From Bacillota bacterium (GTDB taxonomy: Bacteria > Bacillota > Clostridia > Peptostreptococcales > Anaerovoracaceae): a stretch of DNA of 64,000 nucleotides. The position numbers and the translations under genes are program-made. The stretch covers positions 35,560-99,559 of the forward strand of contig JAFRYI010000018.1 in NCBI GenBank assembly GCA_017437745.1, written 5' to 3'. Below the pieces are notes generated by a model that was not told the DNA's origin, made no database searches, and saw only the letters and a program-made list of their open reading frames with translations. Of the stretch, positions 15,645 to 24,370 are shown one piece after another (position 1 is the stretch's first letter; every line of letters begins with the position of its first letter).

Positions 15645-16627
15645 AAAAGAAGTTTTTAGTGCTGACGGCTATGGTACTGTGCCTGGCCGTATTTGCGGGA
15701 TGCGGGACCGTTCCGTCCAACAATGCCGCTCCTTCGGGCAACGCGAACAACGCTGCTGCCCCTGAAGCGTGGAAGCCCGTGACCGTTACGGATGACCTGG
15801 GAAGAAGCGTAACGATAGAGCAGGAGCCCAAGAACGTGGCAGTCATCATGGGAAGCTTCGCGGACGTATGGCAGCTTGCCGGCGGCACGATGGTCGCTAC
15901 AGTTAACGACGCCTGGGAGGATTTCCATCTGGAGCTCGGTTCCGAAGTCAAGAACCTCGGAAAGTACAATGCCATAAGCACGGAGATGCTCTTCTCCGTG
16001 GACGCGGACCTGGTCATCGCCAGCAGCAACACAAAAAAGCAGGTAGAACTTAAGGATACGCTCGAGGCCGCCAAGGTCCCCGTTCTGTATTTCGAAATAA
16101 ACGAATTCTCCGATTATCTGCGCATGCTCAAAGCCTGCACGGACATCACCGGAAGAGCGGATCTGTACGAGAAGAACGGTACAAAGATCCAGGAACAGAT
16201 AGAAAAGATCAAGAGCGCTGCGGCTGACGCTGTAAAGACCGCGGGCGCACCGAAGGTGCTGTTCATAAGGGCTGCAGCTTCCGGCATTCACGCCAAGGGC
16301 TCCACGGGAACGGTGCTCGGACCCATGCTCAAGGACCTGGGATGCATCAACATAGCTGACGGCAGCGAGCTTCTGGACAAGCTCAGCATGGAAGTGATAA
16401 TCAAGGAAGACCCGGACATGATATTCATAGTCCAGCAGGGCAACGACGACGAGGGGACCAAGAAGACCATAAGCGAGAACCTTACGTCCAACCCCGCATG
16501 GTCCGGTCTTAAGGCCGTAAAGGAAGATAAGGTCTACTATCTGGAGAAGAACCTGTATCATCTGAAGCCGAACGCCCGCTGGGCAGAATCTTATGACAAA
16601 CTCGAAAAGATCCTCTACGGAAAATAA
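15641..16627 (+). CDS. Second BtuF-type substrate-binding lipoprotein
   Basis: 328 residues with a signal peptide and lipobox VFAGCG. The Asn/Ala-rich spacer is short. The class III binding-protein domain shows VTDDLGRSVTIEQEPKNVAV near the start, VDADLVIASSNTKKQ in lobe 1 and EVIIKEDPDMIFIVQQG in lobe 2, as in BtuF/FecB proteins. It is followed by the permease (35-bp overlap) and ATPase genes, giving a second complete importer in the cobalamin region. It differs clearly from the first binding protein (328 against 396 residues), so the ligand or affinity may differ. Confidence 0.9.
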   Translation: MKKKFLVLTAMVLCLAVFAGCGTVPSNNAAPSGNANNAAAPEAWKPVTVTDDLGRSVTIEQEPKNVAVIMGSFADVWQLAGGTMVATVNDAWEDFHLELGSEVKNLGKYNAISTEMLFSVDADLVIASSNTKKQVELKDTLEAAKVPVLYFEINEFSDYLRMLKACTDITGRADLYEKNGTKIQEQIEKIKSAAADAVKTAGAPKVLFIRAAASGIHAKGSTGTVLGPMLKDLGCINIADGSELLDKLSMEVIIKEDPDMIFIVQQGNDDEGTKKTISENLTSNPAWSGLKAVKEDKVYYLEKNLYHLKPNARWAESYDKLEKILYGK

Positions 16628-17603
16628 AACAGGACTGATAATGGTCGGGGGGCTGGTCTTCCTGATCGTTACGGCAATATTGAACGTATGCCTCGGGGCC
16701 TCGGGACTGTCGCTGTCCGACATCTGGAAAGCGCTCATCTCCGGTCCCGGGACTTCGGCTACGTCCAGGATACTCTGGTACGCAAGGCTTCCGCGAATAC
16801 TGGCCTGCATTCTGGCCGGCGCGGGACTTGCCGTGTCCGGAGCCGTCATACAGAAGGTGCTGGCCAACAGCCTTGCGTCGCCGGGCATAATAGGCGTCAA
16901 CGCCGGAGCCGGTCTGGCGGTATCGGCTTGCTGCGCTTTCGGACTGTATTCCGCGTGGGCAATAGCCGGTGCTTCGTTCGCAGGCGCAATGCTTGCGACC
17001 TTCCTGGTAGTTACCGTGGGAAGAAGGAGCCACGCGTCCAGGACTACGGTAGTCCTGGGAGGCGTTGCCGTTACCGCGTGCCTTAACGCCATCACCGAGA
17101 CCATAATAACCATGGTGCCGGACGCCGCGCTGGCTAGCATAGATTTCCGCGTGGGAGGCTTCTCCTCCGTAAACCAGGGCAGGCTTATACCCGCCGGAAT
17201 CCTTATAGTCGCAGGCATTCTGGTGGTCTGCACTCTTACCAACGAGCTGGACGTACTCTCTTTGGGAGACGACACGGCGAGGTCCCTGGGGCTTAATGTA
17301 GCCGCTGTAAGGAACGGCATGCTTACTCTTGCGGCGCTGCTGGCAGGCGCAAGCGTCAGCTTCGCCGGAATTCTGGGCTTCGTAGGCCTGATCGTGCCGC
17401 ACATCTCCAGAAAGATCATAGGTAACGACAGCGGAAAACTGATACCTTTCTGCGCCATCGCCGGGGCGGGCTTCGTTTCCCTGTGCGACCTTCTGGCGCG
17501 CATGCTGTTCGCTCCGTTCGAGCTTTCTACCGGAATAATTCTCAGTTTCCTGGGAGGCCCGTTCTTCATATGGCTCCTGCGCAGGAGAAAGGAGGACAAC
17601 TGA
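16593..17603 (+). CDS. Second FecCD/BtuC-family permease
   Basis: 336 residues and about ten membrane segments. Motifs include RLPRILACILAGAGLAVSGA, ASPGIIGVNAGAGLAVSA and VPHISRKIIG. The start at 16593 overlaps the binding-protein gene by 35 bp. A second Met at 16641 has a weaker context and would shorten the cytoplasmic N-terminus, so the exact start is uncertain. The stop overlaps the ATPase start by one base. Confidence 0.9.
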   Translation: MTNSKRSSTENKTGLIMVGGLVFLIVTAILNVCLGASGLSLSDIWKALISGPGTSATSRILWYARLPRILACILAGAGLAVSGAVIQKVLANSLASPGIIGVNAGAGLAVSACCAFGLYSAWAIAGASFAGAMLATFLVVTVGRRSHASRTTVVLGGVAVTACLNAITETIITMVPDAALASIDFRVGGFSSVNQGRLIPAGILIVAGILVVCTLTNELDVLSLGDDTARSLGLNVAAVRNGMLTLAALLAGASVSFAGILGFVGLIVPHISRKIIGNDSGKLIPFCAIAGAGFVSLCDLLARMLFAPFELSTGIILSFLGGPFFIWLLRRRKEDN

Positions 17604-18361
17604 TGGTAGAGATCAGAGACCTCCGCGTATCCTACGAGGGCGAGGAAGTGCTCCACGGGATGGACGCGCACTTCCCGAAGGGGAAGATATCCGTGATCAT
17701 CGGCCCCAACGGAAGCGGAAAGAGCACCACGATAAAGGCGATGATGCGCCTTGTTGCCTCAGACAGCGGCAGCGTGGAGATAGACGGCGAGCCTGTAAGC
17801 AGCCTTTCGCAGACCGAGCTTGCAAGGAAGATGGCATACATACCTCAGGGCAGGAACGTGCCGGATATCACCGTAAACAGGATGGTGATGCACGGGCGCT
17901 TCCCGTACCTCAGCTACCCCAGAAGATACCGGCCCGAGGACCACGAGATGGTACGCAAGGCGCTGGAATGGGTAGGACTTACTGATCTGGCCCACAAAAA
18001 GATGAGTCAGCTTTCCGGCGGCCAGAGGCAGAAGGTATACCTTGCCATGACTCTGGCTCAGGACACAGGCGTGATCCTTATGGACGAGCCGACTACCTAT
18101 CTGGACATCAGGAACCAGTTCGAACTTCTGGATCGCGCGCGCCTTCTTGCCAAAGAGGGTAAGACCGTGATCATGATACTCCACGATCTGGAATCGGTGC
18201 TGCGCTACGCGGACCACGTGGTGCTTATGGATTCCGGCAGCGTGACAGCCTCCGGAACAGCTTCAGAAGTGCTTGCCTCCGAGGCTCTTAAGAAGGCCTT
18301 CGGCATAGAGCTCAGCTTCATAGAGACCGAGGACGGAGTCCACTGCTTCGTTAAAAGATAG
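17603..18361 (+). CDS. Second BtuD/FecE-type ATPase
   Basis: 252 residues starting at ATG 17603, preceded by AAAGGAGG; the open frame extends upstream but only inside the permease gene. Walker A is GPNGSGKST, the signature is LSGGQRQKV and Walker B is GVILMDEPTTYLD, with ILHDLESVL. It has the standard length of the family and lacks the C-terminal extension found in the minus-strand ATPase. It closes the riboswitch 3 transcription unit. Confidence 0.92.
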   Translation: MVEIRDLRVSYEGEEVLHGMDAHFPKGKISVIIGPNGSGKSTTIKAMMRLVASDSGSVEIDGEPVSSLSQTELARKMAYIPQGRNVPDITVNRMVMHGRFPYLSYPRRYRPEDHEMVRKALEWVGLTDLAHKKMSQLSGGQRQKVYLAMTLAQDTGVILMDEPTTYLDIRNQFELLDRARLLAKEGKTVIMILHDLESVLRYADHVVLMDSGSVTASGTASEVLASEALKKAFGIELSFIETEDGVHCFVKR

Positions 18362-18374
18362 TGCTTTTGTGCCG

Positions 18375-18403
18375 TTGACACGACTGCGTCCGGAGCATAT
18401 AAT
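18375..18403 (+). promoter_or_regulatory. Consensus promoter of the cbiD operon
   Basis: TTGACA at 18375-18380, 17-bp spacer, TATAAT at 18398-18403: perfect matches to the sigma-A consensus. It lies 14 bp after the ATPase stop codon and just before the riboswitch-like leader. Confidence 0.9.
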
Positions 18404-18411
18404 CAGTTTGT

Positions 18412-18520
18412 AAAATCTAACGGGAAAGAAGGGTGAAATTCCCTCGCAAGTGCGTTGCCGTGAAAGTCGGGTGCCGGGTATATGGTCTCTTTGCGGACAC
18501 CGAAGAGACAAAAGCGTTTT
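18412..18520 (+). promoter_or_regulatory. Short cobalamin-riboswitch-like leader (riboswitch 4)
   Basis: AACGGGAAAGAAGGGTGAAA and TTCCCTCGC reproduce the 5' half of the cobalamin aptamer; TTGCCGTGAAAGTCGG follows in place of the usual CACTGT core. The long peripheral arm and a standard B12 box are missing, replaced by GTGCCGGGTATATGGTCTC and ACACCGAAGAGAC. I recall this shape from leaders of clostridial cbi operons and read it as the compact adenosylcobalamin variant. The stem GTCTCTT/AAGAGAC precedes a run of seven T. Confidence 0.72.
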
Positions 18521-18532
18521 TTTGACGTGCAT

Positions 18533-18563
18533 TACTCCGGCAGACAGATGCCGGAGTTTTTAT
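18533..18563 (+). terminator. Leader terminator before cbiD
   Basis: Perfect 8-bp stem CTCCGGCA/TGCCGGAG with a 6-nt loop followed by TTTTTATTT, 58 bp before the cbiD ATG. It is the likely off-switch of the preceding leader. Confidence 0.8.
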
Positions 18564-18620
18564 TTCCTGCGGGATCGCGACGCAGTCCCGGGTATGAGAA
18601 AAAGGTGTCCGGAGAAAATA

Positions 18621-19826
18621 ATGGAACTTACAAGATACGTCAACGGAAAAGTAATGAGGTGCGGTTACACTACGGGGTCCTGCGCCACGGGAGCGGCCAA
18701 GGCCGCGGCCATGATGCTGCTGGGCGGGCAGACCGTGGAGAAGGTGGACCTGATGACTCCCGCGGGGGAGCTGCTGCACCTGGACATACTGGATATCTCC
18801 CGGAAGCCGGAAGACGGCGAACAGGCCACTGCCGATAAGGGAGAAACTGCTTCCGTTACCTGCGCGGTGCGCAAGGATTCCGGGGACGACCCGGACATCA
18901 CGAACGGGTCTCTCATCTACGCGACGGTAAGCCTCTGCGGCGAAGAGGAACTGTCCAAGGCGGAGCCGGGAAGCAAGGTCGTCATAGACGGCGGTTTCGG
19001 CGTGGGCAGGGTGACCAAGCCCGGACTGGACCAGCCCGTAGGCAACGCCGCCATCAATTCCACGCCGCGCCGCATGATAAAGGAGAACGTGTCCGAGGTC
19101 TGCAGACAGTACGGATACGACGGCGGAATGAAGGTCATCGTAAGCATACCCAACGGCGAGAAACTGGCTCCAAGGACCTTCAACCCGAGGCTGGGGATAG
19201 TGGGCGGAATATCCGTCGTAGGCACCACCGGGATCGTGGAACCGATGAGCAATCAGGCTCTGGTGGACACCACGAAAGTTGAGATTAGGCAGCTGGCCGC
19301 CAAGGGGCGCACGGACATATTCCTGGTGCCCGGAAACTATGGCAGGGACTTCGCAAGGGACGTTCTTAAACTGGATGTTTCCGAGTGCATAGCCATGTCC
19401 AACTTCATAGGCGACGCCATCAATTCCGCGGTGGAGTGCGGCTTCAAGCGCATTTTCATGGTGGGCCACATAGGCAAGATGGTAAAGCTGGGCATAGGCC
19501 AGACCTTTACGCATTCCTCCGGAGGCGACGGTCGCATGGAGACACTTCTGGCCTGCGCGCTGGAGGCGGGAGCGGACCTGGAGACTCTTAAGCATGTGCT
19601 GCCCTGCGCCACTACGGACGCGGCGCTGGACGTGCTGAAGGCTGCCGGAAAAATGGATGAAACGTTGAAAATACTGGGGAAACGCATAGAGGCGACGCTT
19701 CTGCGCAAGGTCCCGGACGACGTTCAGATAGAATACATTTGCTTTACGAACCGCGAGGATCTGGGCGGCGTTTTGTGCGCAAGCCCCGGAGCCGCGGAAC
19801 TTTCGAAGCTTTGGAAAAAGGAGTAA
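18621..19826 (+). CDS. cbiD: Cobalt-precorrin-5B C1-methyltransferase CbiD
   Basis: 401 residues starting at ATG 18621 with GGAGAA upstream; the frame is open further upstream but that part is the leader. CGYTTGSCATGAAKAAA at the N-terminus is the CbiD signature, and GFGVGRVTKPGL and PRRMI follow as in the family. It methylates C1 with loss of the C20 unit in the anaerobic pathway. First gene of a long operon with mostly overlapping or touching genes. Confidence 0.95.
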   Translation: MELTRYVNGKVMRCGYTTGSCATGAAKAAAMMLLGGQTVEKVDLMTPAGELLHLDILDISRKPEDGEQATADKGETASVTCAVRKDSGDDPDITNGSLIYATVSLCGEEELSKAEPGSKVVIDGGFGVGRVTKPGLDQPVGNAAINSTPRRMIKENVSEVCRQYGYDGGMKVIVSIPNGEKLAPRTFNPRLGIVGGISVVGTTGIVEPMSNQALVDTTKVEIRQLAAKGRTDIFLVPGNYGRDFARDVLKLDVSECIAMSNFIGDAINSAVECGFKRIFMVGHIGKMVKLGIGQTFTHSSGGDGRMETLLACALEAGADLETLKHVLPCATTDAALDVLKAAGKMDETLKILGKRIEATLLRKVPDDVQIEYICFTNREDLGGVLCASPGAAELSKLWKKE

Positions 19827-19828
19827 AA

Positions 19829-20584
19829 ATGGTACATTTCGTAGGAGCGGGGAGCGGTGCCCCGGATCTCATCACCGTAAGAGGAAAGAAACTGCTGGAA
19901 GAGGCTGACGTTATCATCTACGCAGGTTCGCTGGTGAACCCGGCTCTGCTGGACTACAAGAAGCCCGGCTGCGAGGTATTCGACAGCGCGTACATGACGC
20001 TGGACGAAGTTATAGCGGAGATAGAAAAGGCCGAGAAGGCCGGCAAGACCACCGTGCGTCTGCACACCGGAGACCCTTCGGTTTACGGAGCGATCAGGGA
20101 GCAGATGGACAGGCTTGCTCCCATGGGCATAGATTACGACGTGTGCCCCGGAGTATCCAGCTTCTGCGGCGCGGCCGCGGCTCTTAAGGCGGAATACACT
20201 CTGCCTAACGTTTCGCAGTCCGTGATAATCACCCGCATGGCAGGCCGTACGCCGGTGCTGGAAAGAGAGAGCATCCGCAGCTTCGCGGCGCATCACGCTA
20301 CGATGGTGGTGTTCCTTTCTACAGGTCTTCTTAAGGAGCTTTCCGCGGAACTGATCGCGGGCGGATACGAGCCCGACACCCCGGCTGCCGTCGTCTACAA
20401 GGCCACCTGGCCGGACGAGAAGGTCTGCCGCTGCACCGTGGCTACCCTGGCCGAGACCGCCGCAAAGAACAACATTACAAAGACCGCTCTGATGGTGATC
20501 GGAGACTGCCTGGGAAGCGATTACGAGCTGTCCAGGCTCTACGCTCCGGACTTCTCCACCGAGTTCAGAAAGGCAAGCAAATGA
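19829..20584 (+). CDS. cbiF: Cobalt-precorrin-4 C11-methyltransferase CbiF
   Basis: 251 residues starting at ATG 19829 after AAAAAGGAG, 2 bp behind the cbiD stop. It has MVHFVGAGSGAPDLITVRG (tetrapyrrole methylase N-motif), LHTGDPSVYGAIREQM and CPGVSSFCGAAAAL. Overlaps cbiG by 4 bp. Confidence 0.95.
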   Translation: MVHFVGAGSGAPDLITVRGKKLLEEADVIIYAGSLVNPALLDYKKPGCEVFDSAYMTLDEVIAEIEKAEKAGKTTVRLHTGDPSVYGAIREQMDRLAPMGIDYDVCPGVSSFCGAAAALKAEYTLPNVSQSVIITRMAGRTPVLERESIRSFAAHHATMVVFLSTGLLKELSAELIAGGYEPDTPAAVVYKATWPDEKVCRCTVATLAETAAKNNITKTALMVIGDCLGSDYELSRLYAPDFSTEFRKASK

Positions 20585-21594
20585 TCATCCGCGCCATTGC
20601 ATTTTCCAAGCGCGGCATGGATCTGGGCATGGACCTTTCCTTTAAGCTTAAGGAAGGACCGCTGGGAAAAGAACCTGTGGAATTCGAGCTGGAGCGCTGC
20701 CCTGAAGGCGGCCTGTCCGCATGGACGGAAAAAGCCTGGCCCAAGTCCGACGCCCTGATATTCATAGGTTCCTGCGGCATCGCGGTAAGGGCAATAGTTC
20801 CTTACGTGCGCAAGAAGACCGTGGATCCGGCGATAATAGTGATAGACGAGCTGGGGACCTACTCCATACCTCTGCTGTCCGGACATCTGGGCGGAGCCAA
20901 CGACCTTGCCGTAAAGATAGGCAGGGCGATAGGCGCGCTGCCCGTGGTTACTACCGCTACGGACATCAACGGGCTGTTTGCCGCGGACGACTGGGCAAGG
21001 TCTCAGGGACTGCTGGTGGCAAACCCGGAAAAGATAAAGTGGGTGTCCTCGCGCATTCTTGCCGGCGAAAAGCTTAAGATAAAGAGCCTCTACGAGATAG
21101 AAGGCGAGCTGCCGCCGTGCCTGGAGTACGCGGACACAGGTTACGACATACTGGTGTCGCACCGTTCGCGCGGAAACAGCGACGCTCTGCGGCTGGTGCC
21201 TCCGGTGGTGACGCTGGGCGTGGGCTGCCACAGAAACATAGAACTGGACGCTCTGGAGGAGGCCTTCGAGGCAGTGCTTGCCAAGAGCGGAGTCCACAGA
21301 CTGGCGGTGTTTCAGGCGGCGAGTCTGGATCTTAAGAAGGACGAGCCGGCGCTCGTGGAGTTCTGCAAGAGGCACGGTTTCCCGTTCCTTACGTACACTG
21401 CGGGCGAGCTTACGGCAGTGCCCGGCGATTATTCCGGCTCCGAGTTCGTAAAGAAGATAACCGGAGTGGACAACGTCTGCGAAAGGGCGGCGGTGCTGGC
21501 CTCGGGCGGACGCCTTATAAACAAGAAAGAAGCCGGAAACGGCATAACCATGGCGCTGGCGATAAAGGAGCCTGCGCTTACCTGGAACGACTGA
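20581..21594 (+). CDS. cbiG: Cobalt-precorrin-5A hydrolase CbiG
   Basis: 337 residues. The central FIGSCGIAVRAIVPYV and PLLSGHLGGANDLA are CbiG signatures; the C-terminal CbiG domain shows LGVGCHRN. It opens the delta-lactone of cobalt-precorrin-5A and releases acetaldehyde. Translationally coupled to cbiF by an ATGA overlap. Confidence 0.94.
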   Translation: MIIRAIAFSKRGMDLGMDLSFKLKEGPLGKEPVEFELERCPEGGLSAWTEKAWPKSDALIFIGSCGIAVRAIVPYVRKKTVDPAIIVIDELGTYSIPLLSGHLGGANDLAVKIGRAIGALPVVTTATDINGLFAADDWARSQGLLVANPEKIKWVSSRILAGEKLKIKSLYEIEGELPPCLEYADTGYDILVSHRSRGNSDALRLVPPVVTLGVGCHRNIELDALEEAFEAVLAKSGVHRLAVFQAASLDLKKDEPALVEFCKRHGFPFLTYTAGELTAVPGDYSGSEFVKKITGVDNVCERAAVLASGGRLINKKEAGNGITMALAIKEPALTWND

Positions 21595-21630
21595 CCGGCA
21601 GCGCCGGATCGCAAGAGAAAGGATATACAA

Positions 21631-22362
21631 ATGGGTAAGTGTGTAGTTGTAGGAATAGGTCCCGGAAAGTTCTCCGGGATGACCTTCGAGGCGGACGAGG
21701 CAATTAAGGCGGCGGACGTCATCGTAGGATACAAGAAATACATAGAACTGGTGGTGCCTCACTATCCGGACAAGGAGTTCTTCGACAACGGAATGCGTCA
21801 GGAGACGGACCGCTGCCGCGAGGCTCTGCGCCTGGCTCAGGAGGGAAAAAATGTTGCGGTAGTTTGCTCCGGAGACAGCAGCGTATACGGCATGGCAGGG
21901 CTCATCTACGAGCTCTCCCCGGAATATAAGAACGTTGAAATTTCGGTCATCCCCGGCGTTACCGCGGCTCTTTCGGGAGGCGCCGCTCTGGGCGCTGCTC
22001 TGGGCCACGACTTTGCGGTGATAAGCCTCTCCGACCTGCTTACGCCTTGGGAACTGATAGAGAAGAGACTGGACGCCTGCGCTTCCGCGGACATGTGCAT
22101 AGCGCTCTACAATCCGTCCAGCCACAAGCGCGCGGACTATCTGCAGAAGGCCTGCGACATACTGCTGCGCCACAAGGATCCCAATACCGTGTGCGGTACC
22201 GTCAACAACATAGGCCGCGAGGGTCAGACGGAAAAGACCATGACTCTGGCGGAGCTGAGGGACACTCAGGTGGACATGTTCACCACTGTGTTCATAGGCA
22301 ACGCCGCGACAAAGATAATAAACGGAAAGATGGTAACTCCCAGGGGGTACAGGATTGGCTGA
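21631..22362 (+). CDS. cbiH: Cobalt-precorrin-3B C17-methyltransferase CbiH
   Basis: 243 residues with AGAAAGGATA upstream. It has VVGIGPGKFSGMTFEADEAI, VVCSGDSSVYGMAGLIYEL and IPGVTAALSGGAALGA, the order of tetrapyrrole methylases of the CobJ/CbiH type (ring contraction and C17 methylation). It is a single-domain form without a fused CbiG or ferredoxin part. Confidence 0.94.
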   Translation: MGKCVVVGIGPGKFSGMTFEADEAIKAADVIVGYKKYIELVVPHYPDKEFFDNGMRQETDRCREALRLAQEGKNVAVVCSGDSSVYGMAGLIYELSPEYKNVEISVIPGVTAALSGGAALGAALGHDFAVISLSDLLTPWELIEKRLDACASADMCIALYNPSSHKRADYLQKACDILLRHKDPNTVCGTVNNIGREGQTEKTMTLAELRDTQVDMFTTVFIGNAATKIINGKMVTPRGYRIG

Positions 22363-23116
22363 ACTGGTCATATTCGCGGGCACGACGGAGGGCCGCGAGC
22401 TTTCCGAACTCGCGAAGGAACTTAACATACACACGGTCTGCTGCGTGGCAACGGACTACGGCGAGGAGCTTATGGAAGCCGGCGGAAGCCTGAGGGTGCA
22501 CGCCGGAAGGCTGGGACCTGCGGAGATGGCGGCGCTGATCAGGCAGGAAGATCCTGTCCTGGTACTCAACGCAACCCATCCTTACGCGGACGTGGCCACC
22601 GATTCCATAGACCTTGCGTGCAAAGAGGCCGGAGCGAAGTGCAGAAGGGTGCTGAGGGAAAAACAGCCCCATACAGGCTGCGTGGAGTTCGAAACGCTCT
22701 CTGATATGGCAGAGTACCTTAACACGCACGAGGGAGGCGTTTTTTCGTCCCTGGGGGCCAAGGAAGCGGCCGCTCTGGCGGACATAGAAGGCGCGGAAGA
22801 TAGAGTGTGGCTTCGCATACTGCCTTCCGAAGACGGACTAAGGTCCTGCATAGCGGCGGGCATACCCGCGAAGCACATAATATGCATGCAGGGACCGTTC
22901 TCGGAGGAGCTTAACGCTGCGATGTTCCGCACCAGCGGCGCAAAGTATCTGCTTACCAAGGACACGGGACGCACCGGCGGCTTCGCGGACAAGGTGAACG
23001 CGGCGCAGAAGTGCGGCATGACCGTTCTGCTTCTTAAGAGACCTCAGGCAGACACCGGCGAGGGCATGGCTTTCTGGAAGGAAGCGCTCAGGTCCGGAAA
23101 GTGGAGAGAACTATGA
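22355..23116 (+). CDS. cbiJ: Cobalt-precorrin-6A reductase CbiJ
   Basis: 253 residues starting at TTG 22355, which gives MAELVIFAGTTEGRELSE, the expected N-terminus of the CobK/CbiJ family; the 8-bp overlap with cbiH supports it. Further motifs are LNATHPYADVA and RTGGFADKVNAA. It reduces the C18-C19 bond of the macrocycle with NAD(P)H. Overlaps the next gene by 4 bp. Confidence 0.93.
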   Translation: MAELVIFAGTTEGRELSELAKELNIHTVCCVATDYGEELMEAGGSLRVHAGRLGPAEMAALIRQEDPVLVLNATHPYADVATDSIDLACKEAGAKCRRVLREKQPHTGCVEFETLSDMAEYLNTHEGGVFSSLGAKEAAALADIEGAEDRVWLRILPSEDGLRSCIAAGIPAKHIICMQGPFSEELNAAMFRTSGAKYLLTKDTGRTGGFADKVNAAQKCGMTVLLLKRPQADTGEGMAFWKEALRSGKWREL

Positions 23117-24369
23117 AGAAAGTCAACATCATCGGGGCCGGCCTGGGAGCCGGCAGCATTACCGCGGACGCTGCGGCGGCTCTTGCGAAGAGTCAGACTG
23201 TGTTCGGCGCGGAGAGGCTTCTGGAGGAATACGCGCGGTTCACCGAAGGCTGCGAAAAGATCGCGGAGTACGATTCCGGTAAGATCTACGATGCCGTAAC
23301 GGCAAGCGATAAGTCCGTGTTCTCCGTGCTGGTGTCCGGCGACACAGGATTCTACAGCGCGTCCACCAAACTCTGCGAAGTGTTCTCGGAAGGATTCGAC
23401 CTTAAGGTCTACCCGGGCATTTCTTCGCTGAACGCGATGTTCGCGGCTCTGGGAAGACCCTGGCAGAACGCGGCGCTGTGCAGCCTTCACGGAAGGGACT
23501 GCAACGCCGCGGAGATGGTCCGCAGGAACCGCGAGACCTTCTTCCTTACCGGAAAGAATACGAAGGATCTGGCGGAGAAACTCTGCTATGCGGGCTACGA
23601 GGATATAAAGCTCTGGGTAGGACAGGATCTGGGCAGCGACGCCCAGAAGGTGCTTAGCTGTACGGCTGCGGAGCTTAAGGACATGGAACTGTCTTCGCTT
23701 ACCGTAGTGGTGGCGGAGAACCCGGACGCGGATGCCTCCGTTAGGACAGGCATCCCGGACGAGGAGTTCCTGCGCGGCGAGGTCCCCATGACCAAGTCCG
23801 AGATACGCGCCGTAAGTCTTTCCAAGCTTGGGATAAGCCCGGAAATGACCTGCGCGGACATAGGCGCGGGCACAGGTTCATGCACGGTGGAGATGGCTCT
23901 TTCGGCATGGAAGGGCAGAGTCTACGCCATAGAGACAGACCCCGAAGGCGTGGAGCTGATAAAGGCCAACTGCCGCAAGTTCCACATCGGAAACGTGGAG
24001 ATAATAGAGGGCCTGGCGCCTGCCGCCATGGAGGACATGCCTGCGGTGGACGCGGCGTTCGTGGGCGGAAGCAAGGGCGGTCTTAAGGAGATAATGGCGG
24101 TGCTTCTGGCAAAGAACCCGGAGGTTCGCATAGTAGTAAATACCATAGCGCTCCAGAGCCTGGGCGACGCGCTCGAAGCCTTCGAGGCCAACGGTCTTAA
24201 GGCGGAAGTGGTGCAGATATCGGCGGCTCAGTCCAAGAGGGCGGGGCGCTACGATCTGCTGATGGCCAGAAACCCGATATTCATAATAAGCGGAGGCGGA
24301 AAGGACTGCGCCGCTACGAGCTGCGGAGGTGGAAAGGCCTGCGCGGATGGCAAGGACGGAGAAAAGTAA
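23113..24369 (+). CDS. cbiET: Fused cobalt-precorrin-7 C5-methyltransferase and C15-methyltransferase/decarboxylase (CbiE-CbiT)
   Basis: 418 residues starting at ATG 23113 (ATGA overlap). The CbiE half (about 1-200) has NIIGAGLGAGSIT and VSGDTGFYSAS. The CbiT half (about 215-390) has PMTKSEIRAVSLSKL and the SAM-binding CADIGAGTGSCTVEMAL. The domain order equals CobL of the aerobic pathway. The last 25 residues form a Gly/Lys-rich tail with three cysteines (DCAATSC...AC), absent from the CobL proteins I know. It might bind a metal or simply be a linker. Confidence 0.92.
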   Translation: MKKVNIIGAGLGAGSITADAAAALAKSQTVFGAERLLEEYARFTEGCEKIAEYDSGKIYDAVTASDKSVFSVLVSGDTGFYSASTKLCEVFSEGFDLKVYPGISSLNAMFAALGRPWQNAALCSLHGRDCNAAEMVRRNRETFFLTGKNTKDLAEKLCYAGYEDIKLWVGQDLGSDAQKVLSCTAAELKDMELSSLTVVVAENPDADASVRTGIPDEEFLRGEVPMTKSEIRAVSLSKLGISPEMTCADIGAGTGSCTVEMALSAWKGRVYAIETDPEGVELIKANCRKFHIGNVEIIEGLAPAAMEDMPAVDAAFVGGSKGGLKEIMAVLLAKNPEVRIVVNTIALQSLGDALEAFEANGLKAEVVQISAAQSKRAGRYDLLMARNPIFIISGGGKDCAATSCGGGKACADGKDGEK

Positions 24370-24370
24370 T

